DNA from: Tachypleus tridentatus
Lineage: Eukaryota; Arthropoda; Merostomata; Xiphosura; Limulidae
Assembly (NCBI RefSeq): GCF_004210375.1
Contig: NC_134832.1
Coordinates: 154,439,592-154,503,591, forward strand
Direction of reading: 5' to 3'
DNA: 64,000 nucleotides
Positions 48,701-59,400 of this stretch are shown here, piece after piece. Both the position numbers and the translations under genes were made by a program. A model generated the notes under the pieces. The model did not search any database, was not told the origin of the DNA, and was given only the letters and a program-made list of their open reading frames with translations. The stretch's first letter is position 1; each line of letters starts with the position of its first letter.

Positions 48701-51700
48701 TTGGGGGTTCAATTGTTATCTAGTATTTATTTTTATTTTCCCTCTCAGTACTTATCTTGTGTAACCTGGTGGTTAGAGCACTCAGTACATAACCTACTGG
48801 TCAGTAGTTTAATCTTATTACTAAACAACCTCTCCCTTTCAGCTGTGAGAACATTATGATGTGACAATCAATCCTTCATATATTGTAGTATCAGAGTTGT
48901 TGGTAAGTGGTAGTGACTAGCTGCTTTACTTCTATAATATCATTTCTAAACAAGAGATGGTTAATGCAGCTAAATTTTGAGCAATTCTATAGAAAATTCA
49001 AAAAATAAACTAATTATCAATACTTACTAGTTTCTACAGTTATCATTTCTACCTAAAATCTATATTTTTAGTTATCATCTGTAACTAAACACTATACTGT
49101 TAGTTATTTTCCTTAACTAAACACTATATTGTTACAGTTATCATCCCTAACTAAACTATATTGTTACAGTTATCATCCCTAACTAAACTCTATATTGTTA
49201 CAGTTATCATCCCTAAGTATATATTGTTACAGTTGTCATCTTTATCTAAACACTATATTTTTACAGTTATCATCCCTAATTAAACACTATATTGTTACAG
49301 TTATCATCCCTAATTAAACACTATATTGTTACAGTTATCATCTTTAACTGAACACTATATTGTTACAGTTATCTCTAACTAAACTCTATATTGTTATAGT
49401 CATCATCTCTAACTAAACTCTATATTGTTATAGTCATCCCTAACTAAACTATATTGTTATAGTCATCATCCCTAACTAAACTCTATATTGTTATAGTAAT
49501 CCCTAACTAAACTCTATATTGTTATAGTAATCCCTAACTAAACTCAATATTGTTATAGTCATCATCCCTAACTAAACTCTATATTGTTATAGTCATCATC
49601 CCTAACTAAACTCTATATTGTTATAGTCATCATCCCTAACTAAACTCTATATTGTTATAGTCATCATCCCTAACTAAACTCTATATTGTTACAGTTATCA
49701 TCTTTAACTGAACACTATATTTTTACAGTTATCATCTCTAACTAAACTCTATATTGCTACAGTTACCATCCCTACTAAACACTATATTGTCACAGTTATC
49801 ATCCCTAACTAAACTCTATATTGTTATAGTCATCCCTAACTAAACTCTATATTGTTATAGCCATCATCCCTAATTAAACTCTATATTGTTACAGTTATCA
49901 TCTTTAACTGAACACTATATTGTTACAGTTATCATCCCTAACTAACCTCTATATTGTTACAGAGGTTAGTTATCATCCCTAACTAACCTCTATATTGTTA
50001 CAGTTATCATCTTTAACTGAACACTATATTGTTACAGTTATCATCTTTAACTCAACACTATATCTTTACAGTTAACATCCCAAACTAAACTCCATATTTT
50101 TACACTTATCCCTAACTCTATATTTGTAAAGTTATCATCTTTAATTAACACTATATTTTTACAGTTACCATCTCTAACTAAACTCTATATTGCTACAGTC
50201 ACCATCCCTACTAAACACTATATTGTTAGTTATCATCTTTAACTGAACACTATATCTTTACAGTTATCATACCTAACTAAACTTTCTATTGTTACAGTTA
50301 TCATCCCAAACTAAACTCCATATTTTTACACTTATCCCTAACTCTATATTTGTACAGTTATCTTTAATTAACACTATATTTTTACAGTTATCATCCCTAA
50401 CTAAACTCTATATTGTTATAGTCATCATCCCTAACTAAACTCTGTATTGTTATAGTCATCCCTAACTAAACTCTATATTGTTACAGTAATCATCTTTAAC
50501 TGAACACTATATTGTTACAGATATCATCCCTAACTAAACTCTATATTGTTACAGTTATCATCTTTAACTGAACACTATATTGTTACAGTTATCATCTCTA
50601 ACTAAACACTATATTGTTACAGTTATCATCCCTAACTAAACTCTATATTGTTACAGTTATCATCTTTAACTGAACACTATATTTTTACAGTTATCATCCC
50701 TAACTAAACTTTATATTGTTACAGTTATCATCCCTAACTAAACTCTATATTGTTACAGTTATCATCCCTAACTAAACTCTATATTGTTACAGTTATCATC
50801 CCTAACTAAACTCTATATTGTTACAGTTATCATCCCTAACTAAACTCTATATTGTTATAGTTATCATCTTTAACTGAACACGATATCTTTACAGTTATCA
50901 TACCTAACTAAACTTTCTATTGTTACAGTTATCATCCCAAACTAAACTCCATATTTTTACACTTATCCCTAACTCTATATTTGTACAGTTATCATCTTAA
51001 ATTAACACTATATTTTTACAGTTATCATCTCTAACTAAACTCTATATTGCTACAGTCACCATCCCTACTAAACACTATATTGTTACAGTTATCATCCCTA
51101 ACTAAACTCTATATTGTTATAGTCATCATCCCTAACTAAATTCTATATTGTTATAGTCATCATCCCTAACTAAACTCTATATTGTTATAGTCATCATCCC
51201 TAACTAAACTCTATATTGTTACAGTTATCATCTTTAACTGAACACTATATTGTTACAGATATCATCCCTAACTAAACTCTATATTGTTACAGTTATCATC
51301 TTTAACTGAACACTGTATTGTTACAGTTATCATCTCTAACTAAACACTATATTGTTACAGTTATCATCCCTAACTAAACTCTATATTTTTACAGTTATCA
51401 TCTTTAACTGAACACTATATTGTTACAGTTATCATCTCTAACTGAACACTATATTGTTACAGTTATCATCCCTAACTAAACTCTATATTTTTACAGTTAT
51501 CATCTTTAACTGAACACTATATTGTTACAGTTATCTCTAACTGAACACTATATTGTTACAGTTATCATCCCTAACTAAACTCTAAATTGTTATAGTTATC
51601 ATCTTTAACTGAACACTATATCTTTACAGTTATCATCCCAAACTAAACTCCATATTTTTACACTTATCCCTAACTCTATATTTGTACAGTTATCATCTTT

Positions 51701-54700
51701 AATTAACACTATATTTTTACAGTTATCATCTCTAACTAAACTCTATATTGCTACAGTCACCATCCCTACTAAACACTATATTGTTACAGTTATCCTTAAG
51801 TAAACACTATATTGTTATTGTCATCCCTAACTAAACTCTATATTGTTATTGTCATCCCTAAGTAAACTCTATATTTTTATAGTCATTATCCCTAACTAAA
51901 CACTATATTGTTACAGTTATTATCCCTAACTAAAATCCATACTTTTACTGTTATAGTTTCTACCTAAACTCCATATTTTTAAAGAGGTGTTTTGGATTAA
52001 CTTTAGTAGATAATACAATATTCACAGCTGTGTCAAACCACAGTGTCTTTATTAATAATATTTAGTAGATAATACAATATTCACAGCTGTGTCAAACCAC
52101 AGTGTCTTTATTAATACCATTTAGTAGATAATACAATATTCACAGCTGTGTCAAACTACAGTGTCTTTATTAATACCACTTAGTAGATAATACAATATTC
52201 ACAGCTGTGTCAAACTACAGTGTCTTTATTAATACCATTTAGTAGATAATACAATATTCACAGCTGTGTCAAACTACAGTGTCTTTATTAATACCACTTA
52301 GTAGATAATACAATATTCACAGCTGTGTCAAACTACAGTGTCTTTATTAATACCACTTAGTAGATAATACAATATTCACAGCTGTGTCAAACCACAGTGT
52401 CTTTATTAATACCATTTATTAGATAATACAATATTCATAGCTGTGTCAAACTACAGTGTCTTTATTAATACCATTTAGTAGATAATACAATATTCACAGC
52501 TGTGTCAATCCACAGTGTCTTTAATAATACCATTTAGTAGATAATACAATATTCACAGCTGTGTCAAACCACAGTGTCTTTATTAATACCATTAAGTAAA
52601 TAATACAATATTCATAGCTGTGTCAAACCACAGTGTCTTTATTAATACCATTTAGTAGATAATACAATATTCACAGCTGTGTCAAACCAGTGTCTTTATT
52701 AATACCACTTAGTAGATAATACAATATTCACAGCTGTGTCAAACCACAGTGTCTTTATTAATACCACTTAGTAGATAATACAATATTCACAGCTGTGTCA
52801 AACTACAGTGTCTTTATTAATACCATTTAGTAGATAATACAATATTCACAGCTGTGTCAAACTGCAGTGTCTTTATTAATACCATTTAGTAGATAATACA
52901 ATATTCACAGCTGTGTCAAACTGCAGTGTCTTTATTAATACCATTTAGTAGATAATACAATATTCACAGCTGTGTCAAACTACATTGTCTTTATTAATAC
53001 CATTTAGTAGATAATACAATATTCACAGCTGTCTGTGTCAAACTACAGTGTCTTTAATAATACCATTTAGTAGATAATACAATATTCAAAGCTGTGTCAA
53101 ACTAGTGTTTTTATTAATACCATTTAGTAGATAATACAATATTCATAGCTGTGTCAAACCACAGTGTCTTTATTAATACCACTTAGTAGATAATACAATA
53201 TTCACAGCTGTGTCAAACCACAGTGTCTTTATTAATACCATTTAGTAGATAATACAATATTCATAGCTGTGTCAAACCACAGTGTCTGTATTAATACCAC
53301 TTAGTAGATAATACAATATTCACAGCTGTGTCAAACCATAGTGTCTTTATTAATACCATTTAGTAGATAATACAATATTCACAGCTGTGTCAAACCACAG
53401 TGTCTTTATTAATACCATTTAGTAGATAATACAATATTCACACTGATATTAAATAGCAGCGATTACATGATTAGACAAAGATTAGCTTTCAAGGAGTTGC
53501 TTATTCAGTGATTATTTGTTTGTTTTTGTCTTTATTAGAACAAGAAATTTTTTCTTTGGTTACAAATGTAAGGTATTAAACTTTAAAAAATATTTTGATT
53601 CTTTCAAGTTGGGTGGGTACTTGTATGTATAATCTGTTATTGGCTTCAATCCATCCTGAATTGGTATAGTAACTGAACTTGAAAATATAGAATTTGATGT
53701 ACTTTTGTTTCTATTTAGGTAAACATCCTGTATCGGCCATAATGGAACTCTGTACAAAGAGACGTTGGGATCCCCCTCAGTTCAGTCTAGTCAATGAAAG
53801 TGGACCTTCCCACAAAAAGACATTTCTGTTTAAAGTAAGCATAGATAGATGTCTGCATAATGTTGTCAGCCAGTTTCTCACAATTTGTGGTAACACACTG
53901 ACAATTGGACAACCTTGTTTTATGGACATATGTTGACATAGTGTTGTCAGTTAGCTCCTTACAACTTGTAGTAACACACTGTTACTATTGGACAACTTTG
54001 TTTTATAAATAGATGACATAGTGTTATTAGCCAGTTTCTCAGAACTTGTTGTAACACATTGACAATTGGACAACCTTGTTTTATAAATGGATGGTGACAT
54101 AGTGTTGTTAGCCAGTTCCTTACAACTTGTTGTAACAATTAAGAATTGGACAACCTTGTTTTATAAATAGATGGTAACATAGTGTTGTTAGCCAGTTCCT
54201 TACAATTTGTTGTAACACATTAACAATTGGACAACCTTGTTTTATAAATAGATGGTGACATTGTGTTGTAAGCCAGTTCCTTACAACTTGTTGTAACACA
54301 TTAACAGTTAGACAACCTTGTTTTACAGACAGATGTTGACATTGTGTTATTAACCAGTTCTTCACAACTTGTGGTAACATACAGACATTTGAACAGTCGT
54401 ATTATATGGAAAGATGTTGACATAGTGTTGTCAGTTAGCTCCTTACAACTTGTAGTAACACACTGACAATTGGATAACCTTGTTTTATAAATAGATGGCA
54501 TAGTGTTATTAGCCAGTTCCTTACAACTTGTTGTAACACACTGACAATCAGACAACCTTGTTTTATAGATAGATTTTGTCATAGTGTTATTAGCCATTTC
54601 CTTACAGCATATGGTAACAAACAAATAGACAGTTGGACAACCTTATTTTATAGATAGATATTCACATTAATTATGTTACCAGTTAATTCCTTGGAACCTG

Positions 54701-54901
54701 TGGTAACTCCCAGACAGACACATTATTTTTATGTGTACTTATCAACATTGTGTTATCCTGTGTTCACAGGTTCGAGTGAATGGTGTAGATTACCAGCCTG
54801 CTGTTTCAAGCCCAAGTAAGAAACAAGCCAAAGCTGTAACAGCTACTGTTTGTTTGCAGTCTTTGGGAATTCTTCCTCGAGACTTGGACAATTCATTGTA
54901 G
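36641..54901 (+). CDS. SON: SON homologue, C-terminal four coding exons (G-patch and dsRBD), partial
   Basis: Exons 36641-36788, 47521-47586, 53719-53834 and 54770-54901 join in phase to 462 nt, 153 residues plus TAG, with GT-AG introns. Residues 10-55 or so form a G-patch (GIGMHLLKKMGWNPGEGLG, then NKEG). A short basic linker (LVAGSEMKKKTIFTS) leads into a double-stranded-RNA-binding domain (KHPVSAIMELC, KRRWDPPQF, GPSHKKTFLFKVRVNG, SPSKKQAKAVTATVCLQSLG). This order and the GKHPVSAxMExCxKRRW block are specific to SON. In vertebrates SON is a very large nuclear-speckle protein that supports splicing of weak introns; G-patches of this type generally engage DEAH-box helicases. The N-terminal and RS-rich parts are not in the visible sequence. 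The introns are unusually rich in minisatellites and hold a DIRS-like relic. Confidence 0.9.
36862..37212. repeat. Tandem repeat, 62-66-bp unit, 5 copies
   Basis: Five copies of a unit containing TATTGACTAATCTTGTTCAA and GATTTAATTGATTAACTAAT, starting about 70 bp after the G-patch exon. Two subtypes alternate at the end of the unit (ATGATTGGGCTGTAAG or ATGGATGGTCTATAAG). Confidence 0.92.
38640..39480 (+). pseudogene. DIRS-type reverse transcriptase, remnant
   Basis: Read with frame changes: GPVINLSHLYLCLN corresponds to the RPVINLxxLN block. A segment with TDDLFLLALSCQLSEHHTLI corresponds to the YxDDWLLLA block, with the aspartate pair at 38981-38986 kept but the tyrosine lost. AGFIFGTETSVLAPIPYIIS matches LGFxxNxxKSxLxPxQxIxFLG, and SLIPLGESSRDPL matches the SLIPLGRLHMRPLQ block that follows the reverse transcriptase in DIRS-like elements. 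It is disrupted and not functional. Confidence 0.6.
40920..41085 (+). pseudogene. DIRS-type tyrosine recombinase tail, remnant
   Basis: One frame gives PNTFISHYLPDLA and LYEDFCLPPAAI after a tryptophan-containing segment. This resembles the C-terminal end of DIRS tyrosine recombinases (WxSPxTFxxHYLxDLA), where the tyrosine is the catalytic residue. The short length and stops make this tentative. Confidence 0.4.
41126..41251. repeat. Tandem repeat, 42-bp unit, 3 copies
   Basis: Three almost identical copies of a unit beginning GTCCCTTAACTGGTTCTTTC within the DIRS-like relic, just after the recombinase-like tail. Confidence 0.93.
42561..45784. other. SON intron, possibly old mobile-element debris
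   Basis: Slightly more GC than the surrounding intron and punctuated by short open stretches with no recognisable domain, particularly 43190-44700. It may be further decayed retroelement sequence, but I could not name a family. Confidence 0.35.
45789..46025. mobile_element. piggyBac-like MITE flanked by TTAA
   Basis: TTAA at 45785-45788 and 46026-46029 flank a 237-bp segment whose ends are inverted: CCTGTTCAATGCC on the left and, as reverse complement, CCTGTTGACTGC on the right. TTAA target duplication and CC[CT]-type ends fit piggyBac-type elements. Inside, GACGAGATAACTCATCC and GACGAGTTAACTCCTTC are related sub-repeats. There is no coding capacity for a transposase. Confidence 0.7.
46030..47520. 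other. SON intron, mostly featureless
   Basis: Contains an AAC trinucleotide run at about 46363-46380 and a directly repeated 27-bp segment (CAGTGTTCAGCCACATACAT) at about 46986-47043. The acceptor CTTACAG ends at 47520. Confidence 0.55.
47521..47586 (+). CDS. SON: SON linker exon
   Basis: Acceptor AAACTTACAG, donor G/GTAAGT, phase 1 in and out. Encodes the second base onwards of a glycine, then LVAGSEMKKKTIFTSIAKTF and serine. It corresponds to the linker between G-patch and dsRBD, which in animals also starts GLVA. Confidence 0.88.
47958..48668. repeat. Minisatellite, 71-bp unit, 10 copies
   Basis: Ten nearly identical copies of a unit beginning CTTCCTTTGAAAAGCTAAGT and ending GATATTCTATTAACTAGT. 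Differences are single bases, so expansion or homogenisation is recent. Confidence 0.96.
48755..48985 (+). mobile_element. tRNA-derived SINE, copy 2 (old, diverged)
   Basis: GTAACCTGGTGGTTAGAGCA resembles the tRNA head; then come GTGAGAACATTATGATGTGA and CAATC, TAAGTGGTAGTGACTAGCTG and ACAAGAGATGGTTAATGCAG, which align in order with the two better copies. The B box is badly eroded, so this is an old insertion. Confidence 0.6.
49040..51985. repeat. Minisatellite, 34-bp unit, roughly 80 copies
   Basis: The core unit contains CTATATTGTTACAGTTATCA and TCCCTAACTAAACT. Variants with CATCTTTAACTGAACA or shortened forms recur in the same order in blocks (for example, TATTGCTACAGTCACCATCC near 50189, 51044 and 51746), so there is higher-order structure. 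Many units include TTTTTACAG or TTGTTACAG, which resemble weak 3' splice sites on the SON-sense strand. Confidence 0.95.
52007..53440. repeat. Minisatellite, 59-bp unit, about 24 copies, with E-box palindrome
   Basis: The unit contains AGTAGATAATACAATATTCA, then CACAGCTGTG (a 10-bp palindrome with the E-box CAGCTG), then TCAAACCACAGTGTCTTTAT. Most copies keep the palindrome; a few read CATAGCTGTG. CCACA alternates with CTACA or CTGCA. It directly follows the 34-bp array and ends 280 bp before the next SON exon. Confidence 0.96.
53719..53834 (+). CDS. SON: SON exon, first half of dsRBD
   Basis: Acceptor TTCTATTTAG, donor AAA/GTAAGC, phase 1 in and phase 0 out. Encodes GKHPVSAIMELCTKRRWDPP, then QFSLVNESGPSHKKTFLFK. 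This is helix 1 and the first strands of the double-stranded-RNA-binding fold. Confidence 0.93.
53842..54750. repeat. Minisatellite, about 81-bp unit, about 11 copies, filling the last SON intron
   Basis: The unit contains AGCCAGTTCCTTACAACTTG, TTGTAACACATTAACAATTG and GACAACCTTGTTTTATAAAT. Copies run from 7 bp after the donor to within about 20 bp of the acceptor and are more diverged than in neighbouring arrays. The final degenerate unit merges into the acceptor tract. Confidence 0.9.
54770..54901 (+). CDS. SON: SON terminal exon, second half of dsRBD and stop
   Basis: Acceptor GTGTTCACAG, then VRVNGVDYQPAVSSPSKKQA, KAVTATVCLQSLGILPRDL and a short tail to TAG. The SPxKKxAKAxTAxxxLQxLG helix is the conserved end of the dsRBD. 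The protein stops about ten residues after the domain, slightly shorter than in vertebrates. Confidence 0.93.
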   Translation, partial: VRVNGVDYQPAVSSPSKKQAKAVTATVCLQSLGILPRDLDNSL

Positions 54902-54970
54902 TTCTTCTGTGAAACTCATCTGAAGTGAAAACCATTTGATGTGACTGAAACTCTACAGTGTGTTGTAATT

Positions 54971-54976
54971 ATTAAA
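54971..54976 (+). terminator. SON: Candidate SON polyadenylation signal
   Basis: ATTAAA lies 70 bp after the stop codon and is followed by a GT-rich tract (GGTTGTGTGTCGCTGTG), the usual downstream element. AATAAA at 55435-55440 is a candidate distal site. Confidence 0.5.
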
Positions 54977-56435
54977 GTAAATGTTTGGTTGTGTGTCGCT
55001 GTGCATTGAGTTTACACAGTTCAGAACACTTCGAACTTGTATGTCTGCACTAGAATGTTAAGTTTTAACATTTTATGTTTGTGTTGTTTGTTTTAATAGA
55101 AGGAGAAACATACAGTAGATCTATGTGAAATCCAGCCATTGTTAAACATTAATAATCTTGTAACTTCTTTCTGTGTTAAGGTCGAATAATTTTTCAGTAC
55201 TTCATTGTTTTATAAATTATCAAACCTGCAGTTTGAAAAACGTGATGTACACTATCTATATTAAAGATCTGAGTTACGTGTGTTTTTCTATAAACAACGT
55301 AGGGCTTCTTTAACAGCAGGTGCTATGTGTTGAAAACCAGGAAATCGTCCAAGCAGCTATCTCAAAGATTATTTCACAAGATAAAGTTTACTGAATGTAG
55401 AAACATTCTTAGCTATTCAGTGTTTAGTTTGTAAAATAAAATCATAGTCCATTTTTTTTAAGTCCTGGGAAAAGATGTTATAAGTTTAATATAGCTCATA
55501 AAACTAGCTGATAACAAAGTCACTTGAAGTTATGGTTATAACTTCCAACATCACATATAAATACTTCATTAAAACTTTTTTATTAGAAATACTGCACAAA
55601 CCAGTTTTATCATGATAAACATTTTCCTTGGGAACGTGGTAAGTGTTTGTAATATTACAACTATCCTTTATATCTGTGGTCAGTAAAGTTGTTCATTTTT
55701 ACCACAATATTCAGTGAAGAAGCAAGAAGTCCTAACAATTTACTTTATCTCCAACCAATTACAATTGAAAATGGCACCCGTATGATACACTCGCTTGAGA
55801 AAACCAAGACACAGTAAAGATTTAGGTGTGGAGTGAGTGTTTTTATACCACTTACTGTTAGTATTAGAAAAAAAACTTATAACCTAGCCCCCACCTGTGT
55901 TTTCATGAACATTTCTTGAAAACTAGTAGACTGGCATATGTAAATGTCTTATGCAAGATGGTAAGTCAGTATATGACAGGTTGGTTCTGGATCTTCATTA
56001 CTTTGAAGCACTTTTAACAAGGAGTAGACGTAGCATGTTTTGTAATTAATAAATCTGTGAAGGGATGTTGGGTCTGTACCAAGTTTGATGGACACTTTAA
56101 GGTTGAGACTCCTTGTCACACTAGAAAACATGATCTGGATCTAAGACATTATCTTATGTAAACATATACAATATCGAAAAGAAGTAATGGGGCAATGGTA
56201 AGCAATCTATCTGTTTCACTTGTATCTGTTGTTTATATTATGTTTCAATATTTTTCTTCTCTGTAAAATAAACTTTCATGAATATGCAGCTTTATAGGAA
56301 ATTTTGATTTAAAAAGTATCCAGATCTTAAAGAGAAGTTGTTTTTTAATTTTCCAACATATATTTTACTTACGTGGTGTTTCGAACTATAATGATTTTAT
56401 TAGTAGCTACATTTATTGTTTGGCTATGATTTCAG
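54977..56435. other. SON 3' region, no further gene seen
   Basis: AT-rich sequence with possible distal polyadenylation signals (55435-55440 and about 56265). No coding region recognised. Confidence 0.5.
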
Positions 56436-59400
56436 AACATTCCACTTCCAGTGAACATGTATATGTGTGGGTTATTCATTATAAATAAAATAAAATATCC
56501 TGTACTTCTCCCACTTCCAGTGAACATGTATATGTGTGGGTTATTCATGATAAATAAAATATCCTGTACTTCTCCCACTTTCAGTGAACATGTATATGTG
56601 TGGGTTATTCATTATAAATAAAATAAAATATCCTCTACTTCTCCCACTTCCAGTGAACATGTATATGTGTGGGTTATTCATTATAAATAAAATAAAATAT
56701 CCTGTACTTCTCCCACTTCCAGTGAACATGTACATGTGTGGGTTATTCATTATAAATAAAATAAAATATCCTGTACTTCTCCCACTTCCAGTGAACATGT
56801 ACATGTCTGGGCTATTCATGATAAATAAAATAAAATATCCTGTACTTCTCCCACTTCCAGTGAACATGTATATGTCTGGGTTATTCATGATAAATAAAAT
56901 AAAATATCCTGTACTTCTCCCACTTCCAGTGAACATATACATGTGTGGGTTATTCATTATAAATAAAATAAAATATCCTGTACTTCTCCCACTTCCAGTG
57001 AACATGTACATGTCTGGGTTATTCATTATAAATAAAATAAAATAAAATATCCTGTACTTCTCCCACTTCCAGTGAACATGTATATGTGTGGGTTATTCAT
57101 TATAAATAAAATAAAATATCCTGTACTTCTCCCACTTCCAGTGAACATGTACATGTCTGGGTTAGTCATGATAAATAAAATAAAATATCCTGTACTTCTC
57201 CCACTTCCAGTGAAAATGTATATGTGTGGGTTATTCATTATAAATAAAATAAAATATCCTGTACTTCTCCCACTTCCAGTGAACATGTATATGTATGGGT
57301 TATTCATGATAAATAAAATATCCTGTACTTCTCCCACTTTCAGTGAACATATATATGTGTGGGTTATTCATGATAAATAAAATAAAATATCCTGTACTTC
57401 TCCCACTTCCAGTGAACATGTATATGTGTGGGTTATTCATTATAAATAAAATAAAATATCCTGCACTTCTCCCACTTCCAGTGAACATGTACATGTCTGG
57501 GTTATTCATGATAAATAAAATAAAATATCCTGTACTTCTCCCACTTCCAGTGAAAATGTATATGTGTGGGTTATTCATTATAAATAAAATAAAATATCCT
57601 GTACTTCTCCCACTTCCAGTGAACATGTATATGTGTGGGTTATTCATGATAAATAAAATATCCTGTACTTCTCCCACTTTCAGTGAACATGTATATGTGT
57701 GGGTTATTCATGATAAATAAAATAAAATATCCTGTACTTCTCCCACTTCCAGTGAACATGTATATGTGTGGGTTATTCATTATAAATAAAATAAAATATC
57801 CTGTACTTCTCCCACTTCCAGTGAACATGTACATGTGTGGGTTATTCATTATAAATAAAATAAAATATCCTGTACTTCTCCCACTTCCAGTGAACATGTA
57901 CATGTGTTGGTTATTCATTATAAATAAAATAAAATATCCTGTACTTCTCCCACTTCCAGTGAACATGTACATGTGTGGGTTATTCATTATAAATAAAATA
58001 TCCTGTACTTCTCCCACTTCCAGTGAACATGTACATGTGTGGGTTATTCATTATAAATAAAATAAAATATCCTGTACTTCTCCCACTTCCAGTGAACATG
58101 TCTGGGTTATTCATTATAAATAAAATAAAATATCCTCTACTTCTCCCACTTCCAGTGAACATATATATGTGTGGGTTATTCATTATAAATAAAATAAAAT
58201 ATCCTGTACTTCTCCCACTTCCAGTGAACATGTATATGTGTGGGTTATTCATGATAAATAAAATATCCTGTACTTCTCCCACTTTCAGTGAACATGTATA
58301 TCTGTGGGTTATTCATTATAAATAAAATAAAATATCCTGTACTTCTCCCACTTCCAGTGAACATGTATATGTGTGGGTTATTCATTATAAATAAAATATC
58401 CTGTACTTCTCCCACTTCCAGTGAACATGTACATGTCTGGGCTATTCATCATAAATAAAATAAAATATCCTGTACTTCTCCCACTTCCAGTGAACATGTA
58501 TATGTCTGGGTTATTCATGATAAATAAAATAAAATATCCTGTACTTCTCCCACTTCCAGTGAACATGTATATGTCTGGGTTATTCATGATAAATAAAATA
58601 AAATATCCTGTACTTCTCCCACTTCCAGTGAACATGTACATGTCTGGGCTATTCATGATAAATAAAATAAAATATCCTGTACTTCTCCCACTTCCAGTGA
58701 ACATGTACATGTGTGGGTTATTCATTATAAATAAAATAAAATATCCTGTACTTCTCCCACTTCCAGTGAACATGTACATGTCTGGGTTATTCATTATAAA
58801 TAAAATAAAATATCCTGTACTTCTCCCACTTCCAGTGAACATGTACATGTCTGGGTTATTCATTATAAATAAAATAAAATAAAATATCCTGTACTTCTCC
58901 CACTTCCAGTGAACATGTATATGTGTGGGTTATTCATTATAAATAAAATAAAATATCCTGTACTTCTCCCACTTCCAGTGAACATGTACATGTCTGGGTT
59001 ATTCATGATAAATAAAATAAAATATCCTGTACTTCTCCCACTTCCAGTGAAAATGTATATGTGTGGGTTATTCATTATAAATAAAATAAAATATCCTGTA
59101 CTTCTCCCACTTCCAGTGAACATGTATATGTGTGGGTTATTCATGATAAATAAAATATCCTGTACTTCTCCCACTTCCAGTGAACATGTAGATGTGTGGG
59201 TTATTCATTATAAATAAAATAAAATATCCTGTACTTCTCCCACTTCCAGTGAACATGTACATGTGTGGGTTATTCATAACAATATAAAATAAAATATCCT
59301 GTATTTCTCCCACTTCCAGTGAACATGTACATGTCTGGGCTATTCATGATAATTAAAATAAAATATCCTGTACTTCTCCCACTTCCAGTGAACATGTATA

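Noticed and set aside
49040-51985. Telomeric repeat tract
   Set aside because: The unit contains CCCTAACTAA, which includes the arthropod telomere word CCTAA once, but the 34-bp unit is not a telomeric repeat and the array is inside a SON intron.
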